A stretch of 64,000 nucleotides of DNA from Aestuariibaculum lutulentum (GCF_032926325.1 NZ_CP136709.1:3690501-3754500), one strand, 5' to 3'; shown: positions 8,238 through 16,658, counted from the stretch's first letter. Program-made: numbers and translations. The notes: generated by a model not told the origin, from the sequence alone.

Positions 8238-9320
8238 TTGGTAAAACATAAAACATCTGCGTTACAGGAAAGTCAAGGGATTTCAAATTCTGAAATTACC
8301 AATGCTTCTTCTGTTGCCAAAATTAAAAGTAACCGAAAAGTCATTCCCGATATTGAGCATTTAGTTACCGGTATTTTAAATAAAGATACTGCAGCTTTAA
8401 GCCGTGGTATCACCCTTATTGAGAGCACCAATCCTGAACATTCTCAAAAAGCTAATAAACTTTTAAAAGCCTGTTTGCCTCACGCTAATAATTCAATTAG
8501 AATAGGTATTACAGGAGTTCCTGGCGTTGGTAAAAGTACATTTATTGAAGCCTTTGGCTCATTTCTAACCTCTATTGGCAAACGTGTTGCCGTTCTGGCT
8601 ATAGACCCAAGCAGCAGCATATCAAAAGGAAGCATTTTAGGCGATAAAACTCGCATGGAAGTTTTGGTAAAAGATAAAAACGCTTTTATTAGACCTTCGG
8701 CTGCCAGTGACACTTTAGGCGGTGTTGCCAGAAAAACCAGAGAAAGTATCATACTTTGTGAAGCTGCCGGCTTCGATATTATTTTAATTGAAACCGTGGG
8801 TGTGGGACAAAGTGAAACTGCCGTACATAGTATGGTCGACTTCTTTCTGTTACTGCAACTTACCGGTGCTGGTGATGAATTACAAGGTATTAAACGCGGT
8901 ATTATTGAAATGGCCGATGCCATTGTAATTAATAAAGCTGATGGATCTAATATAAACTTAGCAAAAGCAACAGTTTCAGATTTAAAAAAGATACTTCATC
9001 TGTATAACGAAAAATCTTCTGGATGGATACCGAAAGTAAGTAGCTGTAGTTCTATTGAAAATAAAGGCATCAGTGACATCTGGAATATTATTCAGGAATA
9101 CATCCAAATAACAACCAAAAACCAATACTTCAGTACAAAAAGAAACGAACAGAATAGATTCTGGCTTTTAGAAACCATAAAGAATGAATTAACCCATACG
9201 TTTTTTAATAACGAAACCGTAAAAACAGAATTAAACAACCAATTAAAGCTTATAGAGCAAAATAAAACAACGCCGTTTGCCGCTGCTGAATATATCTTGA
9301 ATATTAAGACTAAAAATTAG
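8238..9320 (+). CDS. meaB: Methylmalonyl-CoA mutase-associated GTPase MeaB (ArgK family)
   Basis: A 360-residue G3E P-loop GTPase that loads adenosylcobalamin into, and protects, methylmalonyl-CoA mutase. Motifs: P-loop GVPGVGKSTFIEAFG (about 94-108), AIDPSSSISKGSILGDKTRM, switch motif ETVGVGQSE, GAGDELQGIKRGIIEMADAIVINKADG, and a C-terminal helical dimerisation arm. The start appears to be TTG at 8238: no ATG or GTG lies at a sensible place upstream and the N-terminus then matches family length. Mutase genes are not in the window. Its TAG stop overlaps the TAA stop of the opposite PAP2 gene by 3 of 4 bases. Confidence 0.93.
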   Translation: MVKHKTSALQESQGISNSEITNASSVAKIKSNRKVIPDIEHLVTGILNKDTAALSRGITLIESTNPEHSQKANKLLKACLPHANNSIRIGITGVPGVGKSTFIEAFGSFLTSIGKRVAVLAIDPSSSISKGSILGDKTRMEVLVKDKNAFIRPSAASDTLGGVARKTRESIILCEAAGFDIILIETVGVGQSETAVHSMVDFFLLLQLTGAGDELQGIKRGIIEMADAIVINKADGSNINLAKATVSDLKKILHLYNEKSSGWIPKVSSCSSIENKGISDIWNIIQEYIQITTKNQYFSTKRNEQNRFWLLETIKNELTHTFFNNETVKTELNNQLKLIEQNKTTPFAAAEYILNIKTKN

Positions 9321-9892
9321 TTTTCAGTCTTACCAAAACGCTTCAGTAAATAAAGTGACAATTTATAAAACATAAATCCTGAAATGGCTCCAAAGGTTAA
9401 TCCGCAAATAAGATCTAACGGATAATGTACGCCCACGTAAATTCTACTATAAGCCACAATAGCACTCCAGAATAAAAGAATAAAAATTAAATTTTTGTAA
9501 TACGTTCTAAGCATCAACCCTGCAAAAATAGCAGCAGCCATAGAATTTGAAGCATGCCCCGAGAAGAACCCATACTTTCCGCATCGCTCGGCTATAAATC
9601 GCATTTGATCCATAACACCATCAGCGCGACAAGGTCTAGGCCTTTCAAACGTACGCTTAAATAAGTTCGTTACCTGATCGGTAAACGTAATCATTAAAGC
9701 AATAACCACAACAAAGATTAATAACGAGCGTAAACCAAACTTTTTATACAACAAATACAATAAAATAGCATACAACGGCACAAAGGTTAGTTTTGCCGTA
9801 ATCGCCAGCCATAATCCATCCCAGGCCGGTGTTCCTAAATTGTTTAAATATAAAAATAGCTCAGTATCTAATTGTATAAGTTTGTCGATCAT
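9317..9892 (-). CDS. PAP2-family membrane phosphatase (undecaprenyl-diphosphatase-like)
   Basis: The ATG at 9892 gives 191 residues; the longer frame would need a TTG. It is a membrane protein with about five hydrophobic helices and the three type-2 phosphatidic acid phosphatase motifs: KRTFERPRP (motif 1), FFSGHASNS (motif 2, His acid) and YSRIYVGVHYPLDLICG (motif 3, nucleophile His and Asp). Such proteins recycle undecaprenyl pyrophosphate or remove lipid A or phosphatidate phosphates at the outer face of the inner membrane; the substrate is not decided by sequence. It is convergent with meaB, sharing overlapping stop codons. A degenerate repeat lies immediately upstream. Confidence 0.9.
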   Translation of the reverse strand: MIDKLIQLDTELFLYLNNLGTPAWDGLWLAITAKLTFVPLYAILLYLLYKKFGLRSLLIFVVVIALMITFTDQVTNLFKRTFERPRPCRADGVMDQMRFIAERCGKYGFFSGHASNSMAAAIFAGLMLRTYYKNLIFILLFWSAIVAYSRIYVGVHYPLDLICGLTFGAISGFMFYKLSLYLLKRFGKTEN

Positions 9893-9902
9893 TAAAGTGT
9901 AT

Positions 9903-9989
9903 TTGGGCGTTACCAATGCTTCACATTCGTCAGGCTATTCGCTTAATCTTTACTTAAAAAAGTAAAGGATATCGCTATTATCCTTAACG
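9903..9989 (+). repeat. Degenerate copy of a dispersed Bacteroidetes intergenic repeat
   Basis: The sequence between the PAP2 gene and the small acidic gene has an ordered set of blocks unlike its AT-rich surroundings: GGGCGTTACC (from 9905), CGTCAGGCTATTCGCT, ATCTTTACTT / AAGTAAAGGAT (a hairpin with 8-bp arms, 9948-9967), then CGCTATTATCCTTAACGC. I recognise this order from a repeat scattered through many Flavobacteriia genomes (GGGCGT..., GGGCTATCCGCT, hairpin, AAAGGAT, CGCT, ATCCCTAACGC). This copy has diverged at several bases. There is no second copy in the window, so the call relies on memory of the family. Confidence 0.5.
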
Positions 9990-9992
9990 CAA

Positions 9993-10220
9993 TTATTCTT
10001 CGTATTTAGCAATTTCATTATCGTAAAACTCGGTTGCTAATTTAATAGCGTTCTCTGTTTCAACTTCTAATTCTTTTTGATCTTCTTCATCAAATTCCTC
10101 GAACCACTCTACTTCGTCATTCTCAAGATTAATAATAAATCTAGGAAATTCGGTATGAATTACAAAAATAGCATTTGGATATTCTGTATTATCGCCAAGT
10201 ATAAATTTTGGTAGTGACAT
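9993..10220 (-). CDS. Small acidic conserved hypothetical protein
   Basis: A 75-residue protein, very acidic (long run of Glu/Asp around 38-60: EWFEEFDEEDQKELEVETE), with no signal peptide or membrane segment. The N-terminus MSLPKFILGDNTEYPNAIFVIHTEFPRFII reads as two beta-strands that would pair before a C-terminal helix. It starts 9 bases downstream of the MATE gene stop, so the two form an operon. I recognise the type as a conserved short protein of Flavobacteriia but know of no function. Confidence 0.75.
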   Translation of the reverse strand: MSLPKFILGDNTEYPNAIFVIHTEFPRFIINLENDEVEWFEEFDEEDQKELEVETENAIKLATEFYDNEIAKYEE

Positions 10221-10229
10221 GGTGTGTTT

Positions 10230-11606
10230 TTAGTTATTAGACAAAATTAATCTTTTCGTTAAATAATTGAATCGAATATATAATAAAATAGCTGCAGTAG
10301 TTAATCCGGCAAGTAAGCCCAGCCAGATTCCAAAGCTACCATAAGCGTCTTCTTTACCTAAATACCAGCTAATTGGAAAACCGACTAACCAATACGAAAT
10401 AAAAGTAATAATAGTTGGTATTTTAACATCCTGCAAACCGCGTAATGCGCCCAGGAAAATAACCTGAACACTATCGCTAATTTGAAATATCGCAGCTGCA
10501 ATTAATAATTTTGAAGCTATGGAAACCACTTCGGTATTATCGGCAAGATTTTTTACATCATCAAAATCAACGTATAATTTTGGTAAATGGTTATGCAAAG
10601 CAAAAAACATCAACCCAAAACACATAGCTAAAATACTTCCTAGTAAGAAAATTGAAAAAGCGATACGACGTAAATCGATATACTGTTTTAATCCTTTTTG
10701 GTTTCCTACCCTAATCATGGCCGCCACACTTAATCCAGTCGCCACCATAAAGGTCATAGACGACAGGTTTAAAGCCACCTGATTGGCGGCCTGCGGATTT
10801 TTTCCTAATAAACCACTCAACCAGATGGCTGCCGTAAATATGGCCACTTCAAAAAACATTTGCATGGCACTGGGTGCACCAAGGTTTAATAGTTTTTTCA
10901 GTTCTAGCTTATGTAAAACAAATAATTTAATCTGGGTAACGTAACCTTTAGATTTGTTATTTCGCTTTAACAACATATAGATGTAAGCCACCATGACGAA
11001 TCTGGAAATTAAGGTTCCATAGGCTGCTCCTACAATGCCTAATTCAGGGAAACCAAATTTTCCAAAAATCAATAGATAATTCAGAAGCACATTCACCAAA
11101 TTGGCTAAAATGGTTGCGTACATTGGGTAACGCGTCATCGACAAACCATCGCTGAATTGTTTAAATCCTTGAAATATAATTAAAGGAATAAGTGAAAACG
11201 CCACCAAATCCAGATATGGAATAGCCAATTCTACAACCTCGACTGGTTGTTTCATAAGATACATTAGTGGCTTGGCTAAAAGGAGAAACAAAAACAATAA
11301 TACCCCAATAACCGTACATAAAAACAAACCGTGCTTAAAAAACGATTTTCCTTCGTCAAAATTTTTAGCTGCATCGGCTTCGGCTATTAAAGGTGTTATA
11401 GCCGTTGAAAAACCAATACCCAAAGACATGGCTATGAACATAAAACTATTACCAAGAGAAACAGCAGCAAGCTCCGCCGTTCCTAACTGCCCAACCATAA
11501 CGTTATCGATAAAACTTACAAAGGTATGCCCGAGCATACCCAACATTACAGGCGCAGCCAACATCCAGTTATATTTAAACTCTTTAGTGTAGTCTTTTAA
11601 TTGCAT
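10230..11606 (-). CDS. MATE family multidrug/cation antiporter
   Basis: A 458-residue protein with twelve hydrophobic segments in two homologous bundles. It has the NorM-type entry motif MLGMLGHTFVSFIDNVMVGQLGTAELAAVSLGNS (about 22-52) and the second-bundle counterpart around GAPSAMQMFFEVAIF. Members expel drugs or metabolic cations in exchange for Na+ or H+ at the inner membrane; the substrate here is unknown. A TATTTTTG box ends only 4 bases before the ATG, which would leave practically no 5' leader. The downstream partner is the small acidic protein. Confidence 0.93.
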   Translation of the reverse strand: MQLKDYTKEFKYNWMLAAPVMLGMLGHTFVSFIDNVMVGQLGTAELAAVSLGNSFMFIAMSLGIGFSTAITPLIAEADAAKNFDEGKSFFKHGLFLCTVIGVLLFLFLLLAKPLMYLMKQPVEVVELAIPYLDLVAFSLIPLIIFQGFKQFSDGLSMTRYPMYATILANLVNVLLNYLLIFGKFGFPELGIVGAAYGTLISRFVMVAYIYMLLKRNNKSKGYVTQIKLFVLHKLELKKLLNLGAPSAMQMFFEVAIFTAAIWLSGLLGKNPQAANQVALNLSSMTFMVATGLSVAAMIRVGNQKGLKQYIDLRRIAFSIFLLGSILAMCFGLMFFALHNHLPKLYVDFDDVKNLADNTEVVSIASKLLIAAAIFQISDSVQVIFLGALRGLQDVKIPTIITFISYWLVGFPISWYLGKEDAYGSFGIWLGLLAGLTTAAILLYIRFNYLTKRLILSNN

Positions 11607-11610
11607 GCTG

Positions 11611-11618
11611 CAAAAATA
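11611..11618 (-). promoter_or_regulatory. -7 promoter element TATTTTTG abutting the MATE start codon
   Basis: Exact TAnnTTTG match followed by CA, the usual context in this window. Only four bases separate it from the ATG at 11606, so transcription would begin at or beside the start codon. Confidence 0.4.
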
Positions 11619-11743
11619 CTCTTTAAGATTAGGATGGACTAACTTTTAAATATGATTTTCACAAAGGTCATTTCTTAACATTTGTTAATAACTTACAGTG
11701 ATTTTATTTCCATTAAACCTCTGTTATTTCGTAAATTAGCACC

Positions 11744-11876
11744 TCCTTAACAGGAACCTCTCACTTAAGAATTTACAGCATATTGAAACATTTAGCTTTT
11801 ATTTTTATTGGGATTTAAAAAATTTAATACTTCACGTTTCAATATATTAAAGGGAAACTTTCGTTTCCCTTTTTTA
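11744..11876 (+). ncRNA. Candidate small RNA between two minus-strand genes
   Basis: This plus-strand segment has no ORF yet has RNA-like order. A near-consensus -7 box TAAATTAG lies at 11732-11739. A 10-bp perfect stem follows (ATATTGAAAC at 11780-11789 with GTTTCAATAT at 11836-11845). It ends in a strong intrinsic terminator (GGGAAAC/GTTTCCC with a long T tract). Both flanking genes point the other way, so the terminator's T tract does not serve them. The 5' end is a guess, and it could instead be a structured 3' UTR of the barrel gene read on the minus strand. A 6S-like RNA is one possibility, untested. Confidence 0.35.
11849..11875 (+). terminator. Intrinsic terminator, strongest on the plus strand
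   Basis: Stem AAAGGGAAAC / GTTTCCCTTT with a 4-base loop, followed on the plus strand by TTTTTATTTT. On the minus strand the loop is GAAA and the T tract is only three long, so it may also weakly end the barrel gene transcript. Confidence 0.75.
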
Positions 11877-11899
11877 TTTTATTCAAATTGAATCCAGCT

Positions 11900-12547
11900 T
11901 TAGAAAAAATAATAAATCCCGAATTGGATATTTGATGAACTTAATGAAAAACTAAATGATTCACTTTTGTATTCATCTAGATTATCAGAAGTATAGTTAT
12001 ATTCTCGTTTTGAACATGAATACCCCAATGCCCCTATTTTTGCTTTTAATGCGAACTTTGGATTTAAAAAATAGGTGAAACCTGGCTGTAATCCAACAAA
12101 TAAAGAGCTTTCTCTGTCCTTACTTAACTCTCCGTTTTCATTTTCAGAACGAATATAATTTTTGGTATAACTCACACCAAATTGTGAATCAAACAATAAT
12201 GTTTTACTTAAAGAAAAGTACTTTCTTACAAATGGTGAAACGGAATAACTATTAGAATAATTATGATACATATTGTTTTGGTGTTCGTAGTGATAATAAC
12301 CATACCCCAGACCTAATCCAAGTTCCCAATTATCGCTAATAAAGTAGCCCAGTTTTGGACTTATGGTGAAACCAAAACTTTCTCGATTAGGAATGAAGCT
12401 CTCAGGTTCCTTCGATTTAAACTTAGTAAGAGACACATTACCTCCTATATTCCACAACCCTTTTTTAATGACAAATGGTTCCTCTTTCTCTTGTGAAAAG
12501 GTTAAACCATAAACCAGTAAACTTGCAATAAACAGTAATTTTTTCAT
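11900..12547 (-). CDS. Outer-membrane beta-barrel protein (porin family-like)
   Basis: The ATG at 12547 gives 215 residues starting with a good signal peptide (MKKLLFIASLLVYGLTFSQ); the longer frame adds 16 residues before it. The mature part alternates polar and hydrophobic residues with many Tyr/Ser/Gly strands (GFTISPKLGYFISDNWELGLGLGYGYYHYE) and ends with aromatic Phe, as outer-membrane barrels do. About eight strands fit the length. No ligand can be read from sequence. It stands alone, followed by the intergenic terminator region and preceded by about 130 bases without features. Confidence 0.8.
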   Translation of the reverse strand: MKKLLFIASLLVYGLTFSQEKEEPFVIKKGLWNIGGNVSLTKFKSKEPESFIPNRESFGFTISPKLGYFISDNWELGLGLGYGYYHYEHQNNMYHNYSNSYSVSPFVRKYFSLSKTLLFDSQFGVSYTKNYIRSENENGELSKDRESSLFVGLQPGFTYFLNPKFALKAKIGALGYSCSKREYNYTSDNLDEYKSESFSFSLSSSNIQFGIYYFF

Positions 12548-12679
12548 TGTTATGTTTTTAATGTTAAGCCTATTTGGAATCAAATATGAGTCCAACAGCT
12601 TATTTTTAACAACAACAAATTGTTACGTATTTATTTACAAATCGTAAATTAAAGAAGTAATTTTAACACAAGATTCAAA

Positions 12680-13621
12680 TTAATAACTAGTAATCAATTT
12701 TTTAGCTTCTTCAAATTCTGAAACAATATCGTTTACAATAGTAGCGACAGGTTTTATATCATGAATGAGTCCGGCGATTTGACCAATTTCCAGCTCGCCT
12801 TCTTCCAAATCGCCTTCAAACATGCCACGTTTGGCTCTGGCACGCCCTAACAAGATTTTTAAATCTTCAACCGATGGAGATTGTTTATATAGAGCTTCAA
12901 TATCATTAAAAAACTTGTTCTTTATTAATCGTACAGGCGCGAGTTCTTTCAAAGTTAGCTGGGTATCGCCTTCTTTAGCATCAACTACCAATTGCTTGAA
13001 TGCCTGATGTGCAGAGCTTTCTTCGCTGGCTACAAAACGACTTCCTACCTGAACGCCATCGGCTCCCAAAATCATAGCTGCTAACATGGCTTTTCCTGTG
13101 GCAATACCACCTGCCGCAATCAAAGGAATCTGTATTCGTTCTTTAACCATAGGAATCAACGTAAGTGTTGTAGTTTCATCTCTACCATTATGCCCACCGG
13201 CTTCAAAACCTTCCGCTACAATAGCATCCACTCCAGCGTCTTGCGCTTTTAAAGCGAACTTCACGCTACTTACCACGTGCACAACAGTAATGCCTCGTTC
13301 CTGTAACCAGGATGTCCATGTTTTTGGATTCCCTGCTGAAGTGAAAACAATTTTCACACCTTCTTCTACAATAATATTCATGAGCTCTTCTATGTTTGAA
13401 TACAACATAGGAACATTCACTCCGAATGGTTTATCTGTGGCTTGCTTGCATTTTTGGATATGCTCACGCAAAACATCCGGATACATGGAGCCTGCCCCGA
13501 TTAAACCTAAAATACCTGCGTTACTGGCTGATGAAGCCAATCGCCAGCCACTATTCCATACCATACCCGCCTGAATAATAGGATACTTAATCTGAAATAA
13601 TTCAGTAATTCTATTCGACAT
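12680..13621 (-). CDS. Nitronate monooxygenase / FabK-like FMN oxidoreductase
   Basis: A 313-residue TIM-barrel flavoprotein. It has the opening motif YPIIQAGMVW, the AEGFEAGGHNG loop that carries the catalytic His in nitronate monooxygenases, and the phosphate-binding segment IAAGGIATGKAMLAAMILGADGVQVGSRF. It would oxidise alkyl nitronates or act as a related enoyl reductase; the two cannot be separated by eye. Its ATG overlaps the TAA stop of the subtilase gene (TAATG), pointing to translational coupling although the functions seem unrelated. It is the last gene of the mnmA - subtilase - NMO run. Confidence 0.88.
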   Translation of the reverse strand: MSNRITELFQIKYPIIQAGMVWNSGWRLASSASNAGILGLIGAGSMYPDVLREHIQKCKQATDKPFGVNVPMLYSNIEELMNIIVEEGVKIVFTSAGNPKTWTSWLQERGITVVHVVSSVKFALKAQDAGVDAIVAEGFEAGGHNGRDETTTLTLIPMVKERIQIPLIAAGGIATGKAMLAAMILGADGVQVGSRFVASEESSAHQAFKQLVVDAKEGDTQLTLKELAPVRLIKNKFFNDIEALYKQSPSVEDLKILLGRARAKRGMFEGDLEEGELEIGQIAGLIHDIKPVATIVNDIVSEFEEAKKLITSY

Positions 13622-15225
13622 TATTGTTTGATTATTTTAAGTGTGATGCTTTTTTCTACTCCTTTTACTTTCATAACATAAAGTCCTTTTGACAATGGAG
13701 AGACATCGATTTGATTTTTATTTGAAGATGCCGTTGTTTCTAATACCAGCTTACCTAATACATCATAAAACGACACGGCAAAATCATAATTCATAATAGG
13801 CAACTGAAGATAAAGCATATTTCTCACTGGGTTAGGAAAAACCTTTATAGGATTAATATCTTCTTTACGAACCGATAAGACTTTATTCAACGTGGCATAC
13901 AAATCCGGAATACCATAACCGTACTGATAATCTGGAGAGTTATACTTCGACGCCGATTCGCGAACCAACTGCATAATTTCGGTATTGGTTTTATTGGGTA
14001 ACGCCTGCCATAAACACGTTAAACCACCTGCTAAAATGGGCGAACTAAAAGAGGTGCCATTTGCACTTGCCAGGACATTATTTTCTGTAATAACAGCACT
14101 ACCCTGCCCTTGGGCTACAACATCGGGCTTTTGAGTCGGTTGTATAGAACTCCCAACCGAACTAAACGTAGCATAAGTTCCAGCGCTATTTACCGCCCCT
14201 ACTGTAAAAACACCCGCGGCATCAGCCGGTGCATTCAATCCTGCAGAACCTTCATTTCCTGCCGAATTCACTAACATCATTCCCTTTTCAAAAGCAATAT
14301 TAGCACCTTTAGTAATGTAGATTGTTTGTCCGTCGTAATCTGTTGTGGCATAATTGTAATTTGCATTATCATAAAAGGCGCCATAACCTAATGAGGTGTT
14401 AATGACATCGACCCCCAAACTATCGGCGCGCTCTGCAGCTTCAACCCAGTAACTTTCCTCAACAGGGTTTTCATTGGGTCCATCTTCAGTAATAAACAAA
14501 TAATAAGACGCATCGGGCGCCGTACCTACATAGCTATTTTCTATGAAGCCAGCCATAGTGCTTAATACCAATGTACCATGGTTTTCTGTAGAATTATACA
14601 CATCATCACTACGATTTACAAAATCGTAAGTTCCCAAAATACCATTCGCATTTCTTAATCGCTGAAAACCGCCAATCGAATTTACACCTGGAAATCCGGC
14701 ATCCATAACGGCTATGGTCATTCCTGTTCCGGTATAATCTGCCAAATGCAAATCGTCGGTATTAATCATATTGACCTGGTTGGCAGAATTTCCATAAACA
14801 AAAGTGGTATTAACCGACTCTAACTTAATCGCTGTTTTTTGTTTGGCCTGTTTAGAAGCATTTAAACTTTTATCGGCAAAATCGATATAATCAACAAAAG
14901 CATAATTAGATTTTAAATTCGAAATATCGGTTTGAGTTCCACGAACATGAACAGCATTTAACCACTTAGATTTGGCCATAACCGTAATTCCTGTGGCTGT
15001 TTTAAGATTGCTAATATAGGTTTCATTTACCGGCACGTCGCGTTCATCAATAGCTACTCCATGTTTGTTTTTTCTATCGATTGCTTTTTGAGTAAGAATA
15101 GAAATTGGATTGTCTAAACTAGCCTGAACATTAGCTTTATCAGTCAAGTAAACCCACGCATCCTGCTGTGCTAATAAAGGAAATGAATAGACGAACAGCA
15201 AGAAGAATAGTAGGTAGTTTTTCAT
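13621..15225 (-). CDS. Secreted subtilisin-like S8 protease with type IX secretion tail
   Basis: A 534-residue protein: signal peptide (1-20), N-terminal propeptide, S8 catalytic domain with Asp175 (AVMDAGFPG), His216 (STENHGTLV) and Ser392 (NGTSFSSPILAGG), the oxyanion Asn in NSAGNEG, and a C-terminal por-secretion domain (about 455-534: KVFPNPVRNMLYL ... FYDVLGKLV ... GLYVMKV). The tail routes it across the outer membrane by the type IX system. All three catalytic residues are present, so it should be active. An inverted repeat (15230-15248) sits just 5 bases ahead of the ATG, between it and mnmA. Confidence 0.96.
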   Translation of the reverse strand: MKNYLLFFLLFVYSFPLLAQQDAWVYLTDKANVQASLDNPISILTQKAIDRKNKHGVAIDERDVPVNETYISNLKTATGITVMAKSKWLNAVHVRGTQTDISNLKSNYAFVDYIDFADKSLNASKQAKQKTAIKLESVNTTFVYGNSANQVNMINTDDLHLADYTGTGMTIAVMDAGFPGVNSIGGFQRLRNANGILGTYDFVNRSDDVYNSTENHGTLVLSTMAGFIENSYVGTAPDASYYLFITEDGPNENPVEESYWVEAAERADSLGVDVINTSLGYGAFYDNANYNYATTDYDGQTIYITKGANIAFEKGMMLVNSAGNEGSAGLNAPADAAGVFTVGAVNSAGTYATFSSVGSSIQPTQKPDVVAQGQGSAVITENNVLASANGTSFSSPILAGGLTCLWQALPNKTNTEIMQLVRESASKYNSPDYQYGYGIPDLYATLNKVLSVRKEDINPIKVFPNPVRNMLYLQLPIMNYDFAVSFYDVLGKLVLETTASSNKNQIDVSPLSKGLYVMKVKGVEKSITLKIIKQ

Positions 15226-15229
15226 TGTA

Positions 15230-15248
15230 GCAGTAATTTAGTTACTGC
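15230..15248 (-). promoter_or_regulatory. Hairpin in the mnmA-subtilase gap
   Basis: Perfect 7-bp arms GCAGTAA / TTACTGC around a 5-base loop, lying 5 bases upstream of the protease ATG where a ribosome would bind. It could reduce translation of the second gene or mark mRNA processing; it has no T tract to be a terminator. Confidence 0.35.
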
Positions 15249-15251
15249 AAT

Positions 15252-16439
15252 TTACGAAATTACCCCAGAACCTACTAACTCATCATTTAAATACCAAGCA
15301 GCAAATTGACCTTCTGTTATTGCCGACTGAAACTCTTCAAACTCGACATACAAGCCACTATTTACTTTATGCAAAATAGCTTTTTGGAGAGGCTGTCTGT
15401 AACGAATTCGTGCCATGACTTCCATGGTTTCATCGGTTTCTAAAGCTAAATCTGTTCGAATCCAGTGAAGTTCTTCATTTGTAATAAATAAGGCTTTTTT
15501 AAGTAATCCTGGATGTTCCTTTCCCTGACCAGTATAGATTACATTCTCTTGTACATCGGTATCTATCACAAACAAAGGTTCTACTGTACCACCAACGCCT
15601 AAACCTTTACGCTGACCTTTAGTGAAATAATGAGCCCCTTGATGCTTTCCAACTACTTTTCCGTAGTCTATTTTATAATCTATTTTACGAGACAAGTATT
15701 CAAGCTTTTCTTCCTCCGATTGGAACTCTGGTGCTTCTCCATTAAAAATAGTTTGCTCTTTTGGCACTTCAACAATAATTCCTTCTTTAGGTTTTAATTG
15801 TTGCTGAAGAAAATCTGGCAGCTTCACCTTACCTATAAAACATAATCCTTGAGAATCTTTCTTTTCGGCGGTTACCAAATCTAATTTTGTAGCAATTTCT
15901 CTTACCTGAGGTTTAGTTAATTCTCCAATCGGAAATAGCGACTTAGCCAATTGCTCCTGAGATAACTGACATAAGAAATACGACTGATCTTTATTATTGT
16001 CTACCCCAGCTAGAAGCTGATAAACTTCCTTCCCGTCCTTTTCAATAGTTCCCTTTCTACAATAATGTCCTGTTGCCACATAATCTGCACCAAGCCCCAA
16101 AGCGATATCCATAAAGACATCGAATTTAATTTCACGGTTACACAAGACATCCGGATTTGGCGTACGGCCTTTTTCATACTCCTGAAACATATAATCGACA
16201 ATACGTTCTTTGTACTGCTCGCTTAAATCGACCGTTTGAAAAGGAATACCTAATTTCTCTGCCACCAACATGGCGTCGTTACTATCGTCTAACCAAGGAC
16301 ATTCATTTGAAATCGTTACAGAATCGTCGTGCCAGTTCTTCATAAACAAGCCAATAACTTCATAGCCCTGCTCCTGTAACAAATACGCAGCAACACTTGA
16401 ATCCACACCACCTGAAAGTCCTATGATAACTCGTTTCAT
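15252..16439 (-). CDS. mnmA: tRNA-specific 2-thiouridylase MnmA
   Basis: A 395-residue enzyme from the ATG at 16439 (the upstream codon is TTG). It makes the 2-thio group of U34 in tRNA-Lys/Glu/Gln. The ATP-pyrophosphatase P-loop is GLSGGVDSSVAA (8-19), the thiol-carrying cysteines are Cys100 (NPDVLCNREIKF) and Cys200 (SQGLCFIGK), and the C-terminal beta-barrel includes the YRQP segment. Length and motifs are normal. A TATCTTTG box at 16513-16520 is a good promoter candidate, giving a leader of about 65 bases. Confidence 0.97.
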   Translation of the reverse strand: MKRVIIGLSGGVDSSVAAYLLQEQGYEVIGLFMKNWHDDSVTISNECPWLDDSNDAMLVAEKLGIPFQTVDLSEQYKERIVDYMFQEYEKGRTPNPDVLCNREIKFDVFMDIALGLGADYVATGHYCRKGTIEKDGKEVYQLLAGVDNNKDQSYFLCQLSQEQLAKSLFPIGELTKPQVREIATKLDLVTAEKKDSQGLCFIGKVKLPDFLQQQLKPKEGIIVEVPKEQTIFNGEAPEFQSEEEKLEYLSRKIDYKIDYGKVVGKHQGAHYFTKGQRKGLGVGGTVEPLFVIDTDVQENVIYTGQGKEHPGLLKKALFITNEELHWIRTDLALETDETMEVMARIRYRQPLQKAILHKVNSGLYVEFEEFQSAITEGQFAAWYLNDELVGSGVIS

Positions 16440-16512
16440 CAATCCTAAAATTTCTTTTTATAAATTACACTTAGTACGTATAGTACGATTTCATTTTCTA
16501 GAAATGAGGGCA

Positions 16513-16520
16513 CAAAGATA
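16513..16520 (-). promoter_or_regulatory. -7 promoter element TATCTTTG for mnmA
   Basis: Exact TAnnTTTG match on the minus strand, 74 bases before the mnmA ATG and with no other gene between them. No clear -33 box. Confidence 0.5.
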
Positions 16521-16580
16521 CGTATTATTATCAATTTTACGGACACATAAAAAGACATAAGTCTGAATAGGAAATATAAT

Positions 16581-16601
16581 TTTGTTTAATATTTAAACAA
16601 A
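16581..16601. promoter_or_regulatory. Palindromic operator, distal site of the fasciclin gene
   Basis: Perfect inverted repeat TTTGTTTAA-TAT-TTAAACAAA (9-bp arms, 3-base centre). It stands about 60 bases upstream of the -7 box. The same half-site recurs at 16625 and, inverted, at 16650, and a version lies before terC. Confidence 0.6.
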
Positions 16602-16624
16602 AAAGTTAAACTAGATTAATATTT

Positions 16625-16658
16625 TTTGTTTAATCTTTTATTATATTTGTTAAACAAA
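16625..16658. promoter_or_regulatory. Palindromic operator overlapping the fasciclin promoter
   Basis: Half-site TTTGTTTAA at 16625-16633 and its exact reverse TTAAACAAA at 16650-16658, 16 bases apart, with the -7 box between the arms. A protein bound here would contact the RNA polymerase region directly, as repressors or MerR-type activators do. Confidence 0.6.
16642..16649 (+). promoter_or_regulatory. -7 promoter element TATATTTG of the fasciclin gene
   Basis: Exact TAnnTTTG match 26 bases before the ATG at 16676, flanked by operator half-sites. The nearest upstream TTTG is 13 bases away, shorter than the usual spacer, so the promoter may need an activator. Confidence 0.55.

Noticed and set aside
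8480..8923. 147-residue ORF antisense to meaB
   Set aside because: The opposite strand encodes a highly conserved GTPase with all motifs; the antisense frame shows no domain.
13086..13574. 162-residue ORF antisense to the nitronate monooxygenase gene
   Set aside because: Shadow of a well-supported TIM-barrel gene; the translation is Thr/Ser/Ala-rich and lacks any recognisable motif.
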